Assembly: GCF_003952385.1 (NCBI RefSeq)
Contig: NZ_CP034444.1
Span: forward strand, 3,596,001 to 3,660,000
DNA from: Mesorhizobium sp. M1D.F.Ca.ET.043.01.1.1
Lineage (GTDB): Bacteria > Pseudomonadota > Alphaproteobacteria > Rhizobiales > Rhizobiaceae
Length of the DNA stretch: 64,000 bases
Direction of reading: 5' to 3'
Of this stretch, positions 53,374 through 63,281 are shown one piece after another. A program made the position numbers and the translations under genes. The notes beneath the pieces are model-generated. The model was not told where the DNA came from, ran no database searches, and saw nothing but the letters and a program-made list of their open reading frames with translations. Each line of letters begins with the position of its first letter. The first letter of the stretch is position 1.

Positions 53374-55779
53374 TTATGCGCCGATATCGACAGTGAAGTC
53401 GACATTCTCCCAACGGCTGGCTTCGGGCCAGAAAAAAGTGAAGGCGATCGTCGATCCCGGCGGCAGGCCGGTAACGGACAGATCGACCAGATGGACGCCG
53501 AAGGCGTTCTCGGTCGTCTTGTCGTCATGCACCGTCAGCCATTTGTCGCTGCTCCAGTGAACAACGCCGCGCGCCGCAAGTTCCACACGCAGGACCTTGC
53601 CGGCGGGAATGGAGCGGATCTTGTTGTTGAAGCGCCATGAGCGGAAGGGCGAGACGGTCTTTTGCTTGATATAGCGTTCGACGCCTTGGGGCGGGATGTC
53701 GAAGACCCTGCGATCGCGCAGCGAGCGCAACAGCTTGATATGCTCGGCATGCGCCCAGACCAGCGGCATGGCGCTGCCGGAGGGCGCGCCGAGCCGCAAT
53801 TCGCGCTCCGGCATGTCGGGCCTGTCCCAGACCTGCTCCGGCAGCAGGCCGCCGACGCTGGCCGAGCGCTCGAATGTTTCGAGCAGCTCCGCCGCTTTCC
53901 CGGGACGTCCGGCGGCCAGCTCGTAATGCGCGCGCTCACCGGCGAGCAGCGGCCAGGGCCGGCCCCGGCCGGTGCCGTCGAAGGGTGAGCCGTCGTCATG
54001 CTCGCCATAGCCGTCGCCACTGTAGCGGTACCAGACCGGGCCCTGCGGCAGGTCGCAGCGCAGCGTGGCGTCGATGACCTTGACGGTGTTCAGGATGCGC
54101 GGATCGTCGGCGGCCCTGAGCCCGAAACGGACCAGCGCCAGCGCATCCGGGCTGACGATGGCTTCGGCCGGCTTGTCGGTGTCGCCGGGCGGCCGGTTCT
54201 TGATCGGCACGAAACCGTCCTTGGGCGAAGCGGCGCCGGCATCGTTGGATGGGGCGATGCGGATATAATAGCCATCGACGCCTTCCCTGGCGCAGAGTTC
54301 GGTGCCGGTGACATAGGTCCAGCGCTCGATCTCTCCGTTCCAGCAATCGGCGGTCTCGCGCAGATAGTTTGCCGGCTCATTTTTGCCGCAGGCGTCGAGC
54401 ATGTCGGCGGCGACGAGAAGAGCCGCGATCTCGACGGCCAGCGTGAACGGGCTGTAGCCGGCGTCCTCCTCCCAGCGGTCCTCGCCGGTGACGGGGCCGT
54501 TACGCACCACATAGGAGGCCGCGCTCTCGATCATGGCCAGGAACTCGCCAAGTTTGGCGGGCGGCAGATGGCCGGCGCGGCGCAGCGCGTCGGCGAGCAA
54601 CAGCGGAAAGGCGCACTCGTCCATCTGGATGCCGGGCCAGTAAGGCGTTCCGCTCGACCAGCAGTTTTGCGGCCAGTGCCCGTCCGGCTGCTGGATCGAG
54701 CGCAGATAGGTGAGGATCTGCAGCGCCTGCCTGGCGTCGCCGGCGGCGAGGAAGCCGCCCGCCGTCTCGACCAGATCGCGCGGCCAGACCAGATGGTAGC
54801 CGCCGAGATCGTCGTCGCCCTTGTTGAAGCCCCAGGGGATCGAGAGACTGGCGACGGCGGCGCCGGGCCTGGCGACCGACAGATGCGAGGCGAGCACCGC
54901 CGTGCTGATGCGGTAGGTGTTCAGGCCGGAAGCAGAATGCCGGTCGAGCTTTTCCAGCCCGGCCTGGAATTTCCGCCAGTTGGCGGCATAGGTTTCGGCG
55001 GCCGCCTCGAAACCGCCCTTCAGGCTGGCCAGCGCGATCTCCGCCGCCTCTTCAGGCCAGGCGCCGAAGCCGAGCGCGAGCAGGGCCATGCCCTTGCCTG
55101 CCGGGAAGCCGATCTCGCCAGTCAGCGCCACATTGCCGTCCTCCGCGCGCTCAAAGGCCGGATCGAGCGCGCCGCCATCCCGAAGCAGCTGCCAGCCGTC
55201 GGAGAAGCCGACATAGCCGGCCGAGCAGTCGCCCCAGGGCAGCGATGAGGCGAGCGCGACCGAGACGCCGCGGCCTGACGCAAAAAGGATGCGCTGTCCC
55301 TTGTGCTCGCCGACCCAGGCGGTGTTGCCCATGCCGGCATTGACCAGATGCGGCGCAAGCAATGCGTAAACGCGATAGTCCGCGGCCTGACCCGTAAGCG
55401 CCGCGAAGGTGATTTCCTGCAGCAGGGCAGGGCGTTTCGGGTCCGTAACAATGCGCTTTTCTACCCGGTAGGAGCCATCGGCCGCCGTGTTGACCAAGCG
55501 GTAGGCCGGCACGCCGTCCTCGAACGGCTCGATCGTGTGCACCGCATCGCGCTTCTCTTCCGAGAAGGAGCCGTGGGGTCCGGTGACGATCAGCTCCATG
55601 TCGCGCGTGCAGGCGCTGTCGAGGCGCGGATAATAGACCTCGTTCAATATGCCGTGGCTGACGGTGAACCAGAGCGGGCTCTTCGCCGAAAGCGCGGTGC
55701 CGATGCCGCTCTTGGCGCTTGACGTCCAGCGCGCGGGAATTCCCGGGGCGCCCTGTGCAATGGTCGGCGTCACTGCCAT
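53374..55779 (-). CDS. GH15 glucoamylase / glucodextranase-like
   Basis: 801 residues. A beta-rich N-terminal domain (about 15-270) is followed by the alpha/alpha barrel. The two catalytic glutamates are in RWEEDAGYSPF (Glu437 or neighbour) and GLLPEQVWD (Glu648), matching bacterial glucoamylases. GYHLVWPRDLVETAGGFL is a further landmark. The last 95 residues form an extra beta domain. No signal peptide is seen, so it probably trims alpha-glucan in the cytoplasm to glucose. AGGAG precedes the ATG at 55779. First gene of the run with gnd, zwf and ppgK. Confidence 0.9.
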   Translation of the reverse strand: MAVTPTIAQGAPGIPARWTSSAKSGIGTALSAKSPLWFTVSHGILNEVYYPRLDSACTRDMELIVTGPHGSFSEEKRDAVHTIEPFEDGVPAYRLVNTAADGSYRVEKRIVTDPKRPALLQEITFAALTGQAADYRVYALLAPHLVNAGMGNTAWVGEHKGQRILFASGRGVSVALASSLPWGDCSAGYVGFSDGWQLLRDGGALDPAFERAEDGNVALTGEIGFPAGKGMALLALGFGAWPEEAAEIALASLKGGFEAAAETYAANWRKFQAGLEKLDRHSASGLNTYRISTAVLASHLSVARPGAAVASLSIPWGFNKGDDDLGGYHLVWPRDLVETAGGFLAAGDARQALQILTYLRSIQQPDGHWPQNCWSSGTPYWPGIQMDECAFPLLLADALRRAGHLPPAKLGEFLAMIESAASYVVRNGPVTGEDRWEEDAGYSPFTLAVEIAALLVAADMLDACGKNEPANYLRETADCWNGEIERWTYVTGTELCAREGVDGYYIRIAPSNDAGAASPKDGFVPIKNRPPGDTDKPAEAIVSPDALALVRFGLRAADDPRILNTVKVIDATLRCDLPQGPVWYRYSGDGYGEHDDGSPFDGTGRGRPWPLLAGERAHYELAAGRPGKAAELLETFERSASVGGLLPEQVWDRPDMPERELRLGAPSGSAMPLVWAHAEHIKLLRSLRDRRVFDIPPQGVERYIKQKTVSPFRSWRFNNKIRSIPAGKVLRVELAARGVVHWSSDKWLTVHDDKTTENAFGVHLVDLSVTGLPPGSTIAFTFFWPEASRWENVDFTVDIGA

Positions 55780-55851
55780 GCATTGATCTCCTGGCGCCGT
55801 TCCCAAAGCGCATCGCGATCTTTCAGGTTCGCTTTAGGTTTTTGATCTTAC

Positions 55852-55895
55852 GCATGTCTTTGTCCCGAACCGGTTCCCGCTTTCGGGAGACATGC
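55852..55895. repeat. Palindromic element, family E
   Basis: GCATGTCT (55852-55859) with AGACATGC (55888-55895) encloses CCCGAA (55864-55869) with TTCGGG (55882-55887). It looks like a common rhizobial intergenic motif; only one copy is in the window. It lies in the 312-bp gap (55780-56091) between divergent genes, which shows nothing else except a good ribosome-binding site at its right end. Confidence 0.55.
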
Positions 55896-56091
55896 TTAGA
55901 CCAGGAGCCGGCGGGTTTTCAATCTTCGCACCTGAAGTTGATCGCCCTGCCGCAACGTGAGCCCTCGTTGACAGGCGCACCGTCAAGCGCTCACTATTTC
56001 GCAACCAGGGAGGACTGCGGAAAAGCATTGGAGGCTGCGCCACGAGGCCCGGCATGGCGCGTTTTTCCGCGGCATCATCCAGGGAGGAAAC

Positions 56092-57366
56092 ATGTCGGAG
56101 GTATCTCCCCAGCTGATCGACCGGCTGCTCGCGATCTCGCGGGCCCTGGCCGGGCATATCGATCCGGGCTCGGCGTTCCGGGCGACGGCGATCGAAATCG
56201 GCACGCTCATCCCGCACGACCATATCGACCTGGCGGTGCTGTCGCTCGATGGACGCATGCATGCCTGCTACGAGGCCGGCTTCCACACCAGCTGGAGCGA
56301 TCTGGCGCAGCACCCGGTCGACGGCAGCCCGATCCGTCGCGTCCTGCGGGGCGAGACGCCTTATCTCCTATCCGGCAATGCGCTGATCGACGACCGCTTC
56401 CACTTCGAGGGAGCCTTCGACGGGCCGATCTTCGCCGCCAAGCTGCGCAGCCGCATCATCGTGCCGCTCAGGGCCCGCGGCAGCGTCATCGGCGCGCTCA
56501 ACATCAGCCGGCACGAAGCCGGCTGCTACACCCAGGAAGACGTCGAGATCGCCCAGCAATGCGCCGACCTGATCGGCCCTTACATCTTCGCGCTGATCCA
56601 GACCGAGGAGGCGCGCCGCGCCATGCTCGCCGAGAGCGAGGCGCGCAACCGCGCCGAACTGCTGAGGGTCGGCGCCTCGCAATTGACCGAAGGCATGGAG
56701 CGCGAGCGCCGCCGCATGGCCATGGACCTGCACGACCAGACGCTCGCCGACCTCGCCCGCATCGCGCGCCAGGTCTCGGCCTTCCGCAGCCGGGGCGTGG
56801 CGCGGACGGCCCAGCTCGCCGATCTCGAGCAGGAAGTGGCGGGCTGCCTGGCGGAACTGCGCCACATCGTCGACGACATGCGGCCGAGCGTATTGGAACT
56901 GTTCGGCCTGCGCGACGCAGTCGAGGCGCATCTCAACCGCAGCGTCGCCAGGGCCAAGCCGCCGATCGCGGTGCGCATCGCCGACGCCAGCGACGGCAGC
57001 GCCGACAGCCTGTCGGAAACGTTGCGCACGGCGCTCTACCGGATCGTGCAGGAAGCGATCAACAACGCGGTGCGCCATGCCGGGCCGAGCCGCATCGAGG
57101 TGCAGCTCGCCTCCACGCCGGGCACGTTCAGCGTGACCGTCTGCGATGACGGCCATGGCTGCGGCACGGTCGACCCCGCCGCTCAGGGCGGCATCGGCCA
57201 CATGCATACGCGAGCGGCGCTTGTCGGGGCGCGTCTGCGTTTCGAGCCGGCCGGCCGCAAGGGCGGCACGCGGGTCGTCATCGAGATCGACCGCGAGCCG
57301 ACGATGGGCAAGGGCTCGACACGAACCGTGGCGCTGGCAGGCCAATCCGTGGCGGAGGCTATCTGA
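56092..57366 (+). CDS. GAF-domain sensor histidine kinase
   Basis: 424 residues, no membrane helix. A GAF domain (about 10-175) leads to a HisKA_3 dimerisation domain with phospho-His214 (ERRRMAMDLHDQTLADLARI). The HATPase shows the N box IVQEAINNAVRHAG and the G1 box VCDDGHGCG. NarX/DegS-type kinases of this build pair with LuxR-type regulators, and the next gene is one. GGAGGAAAC before ATG. Signal unknown. Confidence 0.9.
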   Translation: MSEVSPQLIDRLLAISRALAGHIDPGSAFRATAIEIGTLIPHDHIDLAVLSLDGRMHACYEAGFHTSWSDLAQHPVDGSPIRRVLRGETPYLLSGNALIDDRFHFEGAFDGPIFAAKLRSRIIVPLRARGSVIGALNISRHEAGCYTQEDVEIAQQCADLIGPYIFALIQTEEARRAMLAESEARNRAELLRVGASQLTEGMERERRRMAMDLHDQTLADLARIARQVSAFRSRGVARTAQLADLEQEVAGCLAELRHIVDDMRPSVLELFGLRDAVEAHLNRSVARAKPPIAVRIADASDGSADSLSETLRTALYRIVQEAINNAVRHAGPSRIEVQLASTPGTFSVTVCDDGHGCGTVDPAAQGGIGHMHTRAALVGARLRFEPAGRKGGTRVVIEIDREPTMGKGSTRTVALAGQSVAEAI

Positions 57367-58106
57367 TGCTGGTGATGATCGCGGAAAATGACGGGCTGCA
57401 CCGCACCTTCGCGCGGCGCACCGTCGAGCAACTGTGGCCGGGCGACGTCGAGGTGATCGAAGCAGGCGACGGCGAGGACGCCATCAGCCTCGCCGCCGAG
57501 CGGCAGCCGCCGCATGTCGTGCTCGACCTGCAGCTGCCCAAGGCGACCGGCATCGAGGTGGCCCGCGCCATCTGGAGCCGGCGCGCCGGCACGCATATCC
57601 TGTTCTGGTCGAATTTCGCCGACGAGGCCTATGTGCGGGGCGTGGCGCGCATCGTGCCGCCGGGCTCGGTCTATGGCTATGTGCTGAAGTCGGCGACCGA
57701 AGAAGGCATGCGTTCGGCGCTGCGCGGCGTGTTCCGCGAGGGGCACTGCATCATCGACCGCGAGATCCGCGGCATCCAGCACCGCGTCCAGGACCGATTC
57801 GAGGGCATCACCGACGGCGAATATGAGAGCCTGATCGACATTGCGCTCGGCCTGACCGACCGGGCGATCGCGGCGCGGCGCGGCTTGTCGATCCGCGGCG
57901 CGCAAAGCCGCATCAAGCATGTCTACGACAAGCTGGGCATCGTGCCGCCGGAAGACGGCGCCGGCGAAGCGTCGGTCTTCAATTCGCGCACCCGCGCCAT
58001 CTATCTCGCCATGGCGCGCGGGCTGATCAACATCGACGCGCTGCGGCGCGAGCAGGAGCAGCTCGACGCCTGGCTCGCTCAGGCGACGCCGCCGCAGGAT
58101 CAGTAG
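57366..58106 (+). CDS. Response regulator with LuxR-like output
   Basis: 246 residues. The receiver has the acidic pair near the start (IAENDG), phosphoacceptor Asp54 (HVVLDLQLPKATG), and VLKSATEEG with the switch Lys. The C-terminal domain reads ITDGEYESLIDIALGLTDRA then IAARRGLSIRGAQSRIKHVY, a LuxR-like helix-turn-helix though divergent. TGATG overlap with the kinase marks a pair. It converges on the next gene by 7 nt. Confidence 0.85.
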   Translation: MLVMIAENDGLHRTFARRTVEQLWPGDVEVIEAGDGEDAISLAAERQPPHVVLDLQLPKATGIEVARAIWSRRAGTHILFWSNFADEAYVRGVARIVPPGSVYGYVLKSATEEGMRSALRGVFREGHCIIDREIRGIQHRVQDRFEGITDGEYESLIDIALGLTDRAIAARRGLSIRGAQSRIKHVYDKLGIVPPEDGAGEASVFNSRTRAIYLAMARGLINIDALRREQEQLDAWLAQATPPQDQ

Positions 58107-58113
58107 GCCCCGC

Positions 58114-58452
58114 TCAGTCTGAATTGTGATTGCTCTTCGCCCTCAGAGCGATCGGCTCGGTTTCGATCAGCCTCAGCGACCTGACCATACTAGCGGTCCG
58201 CGATTTGTACTTGAGAAAGTGTGGTGTGGTCAGGTGGGCTTGGTAGGCGAACTGATCGGCATAGCATTCGATCACGCGTACCATTTGAGGCGCATCCTTG
58301 ACCGAGACCGCATGAAGAAACAGCACGCCGGGCTCGTTCTGCACCGAGGCCTCGATCTCTTCGGCGAGCAAGGTCCTGAAGCTTTCGATCTGGCCCGGAT
58401 CGATCTCCAGTTCCGCAATCCGCACGATCCGCTCGACGGGACGCTCCGCCAT
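58114..58452 (-). CDS. Antibiotic-biosynthesis-monooxygenase (ABM) domain protein
   Basis: 112 residues. IVRIAELEIDPGQIESFRTL, EIEASVQNEPGVLFLHAV and ECYADQFAYQAHLTTPHFLKY match YgiN-like quinol monooxygenases (ferredoxin-like dimer). The ATG at 58452 follows AGGAGAAA. It lies between the response regulator and the tautomerase, facing away from the latter; likely substrate unknown. Confidence 0.88.
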   Translation of the reverse strand: MAERPVERIVRIAELEIDPGQIESFRTLLAEEIEASVQNEPGVLFLHAVSVKDAPQMVRVIECYADQFAYQAHLTTPHFLKYKSRTASMVRSLRLIETEPIALRAKSNHNSD

Positions 58453-58585
58453 CACTTTTCTCCTGCTTACAGCTGCCGACTGTGCAAAACCACAGTCGGC
58501 GATGCGCTTAGACCCGTATCGCCCGGCCTGCATCCTGGTTACGCTTTTTTGTCCTACAAAAAGAAAAAAATAGCGGGAGGTGCCC

Positions 58586-58780
58586 ATGCCGTTCGTCAGC
58601 ATACGGATACTCGAGGGCCATTCGCAAAAGCGCAAGAACGAGATCTCGCGCCGCGTCACCGAGGCGATCAGCGAGGTCGCCGAATTGCCCATGGACAAGA
58701 TCTGGGTGGTAATCGAGGATGTGCCGGGCAGCGACTGGTTCGTCGCCGGCAAGCCGGTGCGGGAACCGAAGGGCCCGTAA
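58586..58780 (+). CDS. 4-oxalocrotonate tautomerase-like protein
   Basis: 64 residues. The second residue is the catalytic proline after Met removal (MPFVSIRILEGHSQKRKNEI). VWVVIEDVP-like residues (IWVVIEDVPGSDW) complete the family. GGGAGG before the ATG; a GTG two codons upstream would bury the proline, so the ATG is correct. TAATG overlap joins it to the lactonase gene. Confidence 0.9.
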   Translation: MPFVSIRILEGHSQKRKNEISRRVTEAISEVAELPMDKIWVVIEDVPGSDWFVAGKPVREPKGP

Positions 58781-59670
58781 TGTCGATCCCGGCGCACGCC
58801 CGTCGTTCCGGCTTCGGCGACGTCGTCGGCAATGCGGCGATGGAGCGGCTTGCTACCGGCTACGGCTTCATCGAGGGACCGGTGTGGCATCCTTACGAGA
58901 AATGGCTGGTCTTTTCCGACATTCCGCAAAGCCGCATGTACCGGCGCAGCACCTCGGGCGAGATCGGGCTGCTTCGCAATCCCAGCCAGATGGCCAACGG
59001 CAACACGCTCGACCGGCAGGGCCGGCTCGTGACCTGCGAGCACGCGACCAGCCGAGTGACGCGCGCCGAGCCGAATGGCGCGACGACGGTCCTCGCCACC
59101 CACTACCAGGGCGCGCAGCTCAACAGCCCGAACGACATCGTCGTCGCCACCGGCGGCTCGATCTATTTCACCGATCCGACCTACGGCCGGGCGGAATTCT
59201 ACGGCGTGCCGAGGCCGCAGGAGCTGTCGTTCCAGGGCGTCTACCGCATCGATGGCGACGGCGCGCGGCTGACGCTCGTCGCCGACGATTTCACGCAGCC
59301 CAACGGGCTCTGCTTCTCGCTCGACGAATCGAGGCTGTTCGTCAACGACACCGAGCGCGGCCACATCAGGGTGTTCGGCGTTGAAGCGAACGGCGATCTC
59401 AACGGCGGCGCGGTTTGGGCGGTGACGGAAGGCGAGGGGCCCGGGGCGCCCGACGGGATGAAGATCGACAGCCGGGGAAACCTCTATTGCACCGGCCCGG
59501 GCGGCATCCATGTGTTCGATGCCTCGGGCGATCTTCTCGGCGTCATCGCGACACCGGAAGATTGCGCCAACTTCACCTTCGGCGACGACGATCTGAGGAG
59601 CCTCTACATCGCCGCATCGACCTCGCTCTACCGGCTGAGGGTGCGCGTGCCGGGGCTGAGGCTGTTTTGA
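58780..59670 (+). CDS. SMP-30/gluconolactonase-family lactonase
   Basis: A 296-residue six-bladed propeller. Metal ligands are visible: Glu32 (GFIEGPVWH), the Asn of SPNDIVVA, and the Asp of GAPDGMKIDSRGNLYCTG. These enzymes open sugar lactones to aldonates. It is coupled to the tautomerase and 104 nt ahead of a sugar ABC system, so it probably acts on an oxidised form of the sugar carried by it. Confidence 0.9.
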   Translation: MSIPAHARRSGFGDVVGNAAMERLATGYGFIEGPVWHPYEKWLVFSDIPQSRMYRRSTSGEIGLLRNPSQMANGNTLDRQGRLVTCEHATSRVTRAEPNGATTVLATHYQGAQLNSPNDIVVATGGSIYFTDPTYGRAEFYGVPRPQELSFQGVYRIDGDGARLTLVADDFTQPNGLCFSLDESRLFVNDTERGHIRVFGVEANGDLNGGAVWAVTEGEGPGAPDGMKIDSRGNLYCTGPGGIHVFDASGDLLGVIATPEDCANFTFGDDDLRSLYIAASTSLYRLRVRVPGLRLF

Positions 59671-59774
59671 GCGTGAGCGCTCGGATCGAATTGAGCGCTC
59701 GGATCGGATTGGAATGAAGTCGGCCGCGGGGCCGATGGAAGTGCAGCAGTCAACACATCTGGGAGGATAGTGAC

Positions 59775-60788
59775 ATGAAGAAACTACTGGTCTTGAGCGC
59801 CCTTGCAGCCATGCTCGCCTCGGGCACGGCGCTTGCCGACACGAGCGGCAAGAAGATCGCCTTCTCCAACAATTACGCCGGCAATTCCTGGCGCCAGGCG
59901 ATGCTCGACAGCTATGGCATCGTCACCAAGAAGGCGGTCGACGACAAGGTGGTGGCGGCGGCGGACGTCTTCACCACCGCCGACAAGGAAGTGCCGACCC
60001 AGGCCGCCCAGGTGCAGAACCTGATCCTGCAGGGCTATGACGCGATCGTCATCAACGCCGCCTCGCCGGATGCGTTGAACGGCGCCATCAAGCAGGCCTG
60101 CGATGCCGGCATCGTCGTCGTCTCCTTCGACGGCACCGTCACCGAGCCTTGCGCCTACCGCGTCGTCGTCGACTTCAAGGACATGGGCAAGCAGGAAGTC
60201 GAGCAGATGGCCAAGTTCCAGCCGAAGGGCGGCAACCTGCTCGAGATCCGCGGGCTGGCCGGCACCTCGATCGACGACGCCATCCATGCCGGCATCCTCG
60301 AAGGCGTCGCCGCTCATCCCGAGTTCAAGATCGTCGGCTCGGTGACCGGCGACTGGGACCAGACCACGGCGCAGAAGGCGGTTGCGACCATCCTGCCGTC
60401 GCTGCCCGACGTCGTCGGCATCGTCGACCAGGGCGGCGACGGCTATGGCGCAGCGCAAGCCTTCGCCGCCGCCGGCAAGCCGCGCCCGACCATCATCATG
60501 GGCAACCGCCAGGACGAATTGAAGTGGTGGAAGGAGCAGAAGGAGAAGGACGGCTACACGACCTGGTCGGCTTCGATCGCGCCCGGCGTGTCGACGCTCG
60601 CCTTCTGGGTGGCGCAACAGGTGCTCGACGGCCGCAAGGATATTCCGCACGATCTCCTGGTGCCCTATCTCGCCTTCACCCAGGACGATTTCGAGGCCGC
60701 GCTGCCGAAGATCAAGGAAGGAGGCGTCGCCACGCATGAATACACGCAGGAAGACGCCGTCGCGGCCATAAAGGCCAACATCAAGTAG
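59775..60788 (+). CDS. Sugar ABC transporter substrate-binding protein
   Basis: 337 residues. Signal peptide 1-21 (ends TALAD). The mature protein is of the Peripla_BP_4 (ribose-binding-like) type: [46 protein letters not shown]. It is first in the order binding protein, ATPase, permease, permease. The bound sugar or polyol cannot be told from this sequence. Confidence 0.9.
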   Translation: MKKLLVLSALAAMLASGTALADTSGKKIAFSNNYAGNSWRQAMLDSYGIVTKKAVDDKVVAAADVFTTADKEVPTQAAQVQNLILQGYDAIVINAASPDALNGAIKQACDAGIVVVSFDGTVTEPCAYRVVVDFKDMGKQEVEQMAKFQPKGGNLLEIRGLAGTSIDDAIHAGILEGVAAHPEFKIVGSVTGDWDQTTAQKAVATILPSLPDVVGIVDQGGDGYGAAQAFAAAGKPRPTIIMGNRQDELKWWKEQKEKDGYTTWSASIAPGVSTLAFWVAQQVLDGRKDIPHDLLVPYLAFTQDDFEAALPKIKEGGVATHEYTQEDAVAAIKANIK

Positions 60789-60837
60789 TAACGGTGAGCG
60801 CATTGCCGTCAGCGTCGCCAACCGGGTATCGTTGAGC

Positions 60838-62301
60838 ATGCTCAAGGCAAACACCGACATCGTCAGGCTGGACGGCGCCGAAAAACATTTCGGCGCCGTC
60901 AGGGCTCTCAACGGGGTCGACTTCCATGTCGGCGCCGGCGAATGCGTCGGGCTGGTCGGCCACAACGGCGCCGGCAAGTCGACGCTGATGCATATGGTGG
61001 CGGGCACGCTGCGGCCCGATGGCGGGCAGATCGCCGTGCGCGGCAATCAGGAAGCCGGCTATTCCGTGGCGCGCGCGCTCGAGCTCGGCATACGCTGCGT
61101 CTTCCAGGAGCTGTCGCTCTGCCCAAACCTCAGCGTCGCCGAAAACACGCGCATCAACCACCCCTCGCTCGCCGGTTTCCGCTGGCGGCGCAAGGCCGCC
61201 GATCTGATCCAGGCCAAGCTCGACGAGATCTTTCCCGGCCACGGCATCTCGGCGGACGACATCGCCGGCGACCTGTCCATCGGCAGGCGGCAAATGGTCG
61301 AGGTGGCGCGCGCCTTCACGCTGACAAGCAAGCCGCTGCACCTGGTCATCCTCGACGAGCCGACCTCGTCGCTCGACGCGCATACGGCGGGCCAGCTGCT
61401 CGCCTTCGTGCGCCGCTTCGTCGAGGGCGGCGGCAGCTGCATCCTGATCTCGCATGTGCTGGGCGAAGTGCTGCAGAATGCCGACCGCATCGTGGTGATG
61501 CGCGACGGCAAGGTGGTCGCGGCGGATGCCGCGAATGCGTTCGACCGCGACAAGCTGGTTGCCGCCATGGGCGGCGCCGAGGGCCATAGCAAGGCCGCCG
61601 CCGAGAGCCGCAAGGTGGAGGTCGGTCCGCTCAGGGTGCGCGCGGCCCCGGCGCGGCAGCAGGACGGCAAGGAGCTCATCGCCCGCGCCGGCGAGATCAT
61701 CGGCCTTGCCGGACTCGCCGGCCACGGCCAGACCGATCTCTTGCTTGCGATCTTCTCGGCGGCTTCGCGCGCCAAGGCGGGCGTCGAGGTGACCGCGCCG
61801 GTGGCGCTGGTCGCCGGCGACCGCCAGGCGGACGGCATCTTCGCGCAATGGTCGATCGCGCAGAACATCGGCATCCGCTCGCTTACCCGCCTGCGCAACG
61901 GTTTTTTGATCTCGCCGCAGCGCGAGGCGGAGCTCGCGGATTTCTGGAAGAAGAAGATCGGCATCCGCACACCGGACATCAACAACAACATTTTCTCGCT
62001 GTCGGGCGGCAACCAGCAGAAGGCGCTGTTTGCCCGCGCACTCGGCTCCGACGCCGAGATCGTGCTGATGGACGATCCGATGCGCGGCGTCGACATCGGC
62101 ACCAAGCTCGAAGTCTACGACCTCGTTCGCGAGGAGGCCGCCAAGGGGCGCACCTTCCTCTGGTACACCACCGAGACCGAGGAGCTCGACAATTGCGACC
62201 ATGTCTATGTCTTCAAGAACGGCCGGATCGTGGCCAATCTCGGCCGTGACGAGCTGACGGAGGAGAAGATCATCCAGTCCTCGTTCGGCGATGCGGCCTG
62301 A
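60838..62301 (+). CDS. Sugar ABC transporter ATP-binding protein
   Basis: 487 residues, two ABC domains as in RbsA/XylG. Domain 1: Walker [15 protein letters not shown], signature [14 protein letters not shown], Walker [13 protein letters not shown]. Domain 2: the Walker A position reads [12 protein letters not shown], lacking the lysine, as usual in this family, while its signature [16 protein letters not shown] and [12 protein letters not shown] are good. The middle linker is shorter than typical. ATG at 60838; TTG at 60832 is possible. Confidence 0.92.
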   Translation: MLKANTDIVRLDGAEKHFGAVRALNGVDFHVGAGECVGLVGHNGAGKSTLMHMVAGTLRPDGGQIAVRGNQEAGYSVARALELGIRCVFQELSLCPNLSVAENTRINHPSLAGFRWRRKAADLIQAKLDEIFPGHGISADDIAGDLSIGRRQMVEVARAFTLTSKPLHLVILDEPTSSLDAHTAGQLLAFVRRFVEGGGSCILISHVLGEVLQNADRIVVMRDGKVVAADAANAFDRDKLVAAMGGAEGHSKAAAESRKVEVGPLRVRAAPARQQDGKELIARAGEIIGLAGLAGHGQTDLLLAIFSAASRAKAGVEVTAPVALVAGDRQADGIFAQWSIAQNIGIRSLTRLRNGFLISPQREAELADFWKKKIGIRTPDINNNIFSLSGGNQQKALFARALGSDAEIVLMDDPMRGVDIGTKLEVYDLVREEAAKGRTFLWYTTETEELDNCDHVYVFKNGRIVANLGRDELTEEKIIQSSFGDAA

Positions 62302-62302
62302 G

Positions 62303-63280
62303 ATGACGGCGATCGCTCCCGGCACGCTTCCGAAATCCTCGCCGCGCGGCAGTGCGGCCCGGGCGCGCATGCTGCGCGGTCTTTTGCCGGCGCTGTCACT
62401 GGCGCTGGTGCTGTTCGCCATTGCCTGGCTCAACCCGCGCGCCATCAGCTATTTCGGCTTCAACCTGATGCTCAACCTGGCGATCCCGATCGCGCTGGCG
62501 ACGATCGCGCAGATGTTCGTCATCGCCGGCAACGAGCTCGACCTGTCGATCGGCACCTTCGTCGGCTTCGTCGGCTGCGTCACCGCCACCTGGCTGCGCG
62601 ACGCGCCGCTCATCGGCATTGTCGTCCTTTTCGGCGCGATCGGCGTCTACGCGCTGCTCGGCGCGCTGATCCATCTGCGCAACCTGCCCTCGATCGTGGT
62701 GACGCTCGGCATGAGCTTCGTCTGGCAGGGGCTGGCCATCCTCATCCTGCCCAAACCCGGCGGCAAGGCGCCGGACTGGCTCTTGGCGCTGATGTCCTTC
62801 AAGCCGCCCTACATTCCGTTCCCGATCCTTGCCGCGCTGCTCATCGCCGCGGTCGTGCATTTCGGCCTGATGCGCACCTCCTACGGCGTGATCCTGCGCG
62901 GCTCCGGCGGCAACGCCGCGGCGCTCAGGCGCGCCGGCTGGTCGCTGCTCCGAACCAAGATCGTGCTGTTCGCGCTGACCGGCCTTTTCGGCGTGCTCTC
63001 CGGCATGGCGCTGATCGGCATCACCACCTCAGCCGACGCCAATATAGGCAACGGCTATACGCTGCTGTCGATCGCCGGCGTCATCCTCGGCGGCGGCGAG
63101 TTCGTCGGCGGCCGGGTGTCGCCGGTCGGCGCGGTCATCGGCGCGCTGACGCTGGCGTTGGCCGCCTCGCCGCTCTTGACCTTCATGCACATCCCGCCCG
63201 ACTGGCAGGTGGCCGCCAACGGCGCGATCCTGATCATCGTGCTGGCGGCGCGGGTGCTGATCAGCCGCAGGGAGCGGTGA
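62303..63280 (+). CDS. Sugar ABC transporter permease 1
   Basis: About 325 residues with nine or ten helices of the RbsC/BPD_transp_2 type: MFVIAGNELDLSIGTFVGFV (the motif found in that family), HLRNLPSIVVTLGMSFVWQG and VILGGGEFVGGRVSPVGAVI. The start is ambiguous: ATG at 62303 lies 1 nt after the ATPase stop; an ATG at 62291 overlaps it. Neither has a strong ribosome-binding site. Confidence 0.9.
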   Translation: MTAIAPGTLPKSSPRGSAARARMLRGLLPALSLALVLFAIAWLNPRAISYFGFNLMLNLAIPIALATIAQMFVIAGNELDLSIGTFVGFVGCVTATWLRDAPLIGIVVLFGAIGVYALLGALIHLRNLPSIVVTLGMSFVWQGLAILILPKPGGKAPDWLLALMSFKPPYIPFPILAALLIAAVVHFGLMRTSYGVILRGSGGNAAALRRAGWSLLRTKIVLFALTGLFGVLSGMALIGITTSADANIGNGYTLLSIAGVILGGGEFVGGRVSPVGAVIGALTLALAASPLLTFMHIPPDWQVAANGAILIIVLAARVLISRRER

Positions 63281-63281
63281 A

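Noticed and set aside
61720..61760. Broken second ATPase site in the sugar transporter
   Set aside because: Loss of the Walker A lysine in the second domain is normal for RbsA/XylG-type proteins.
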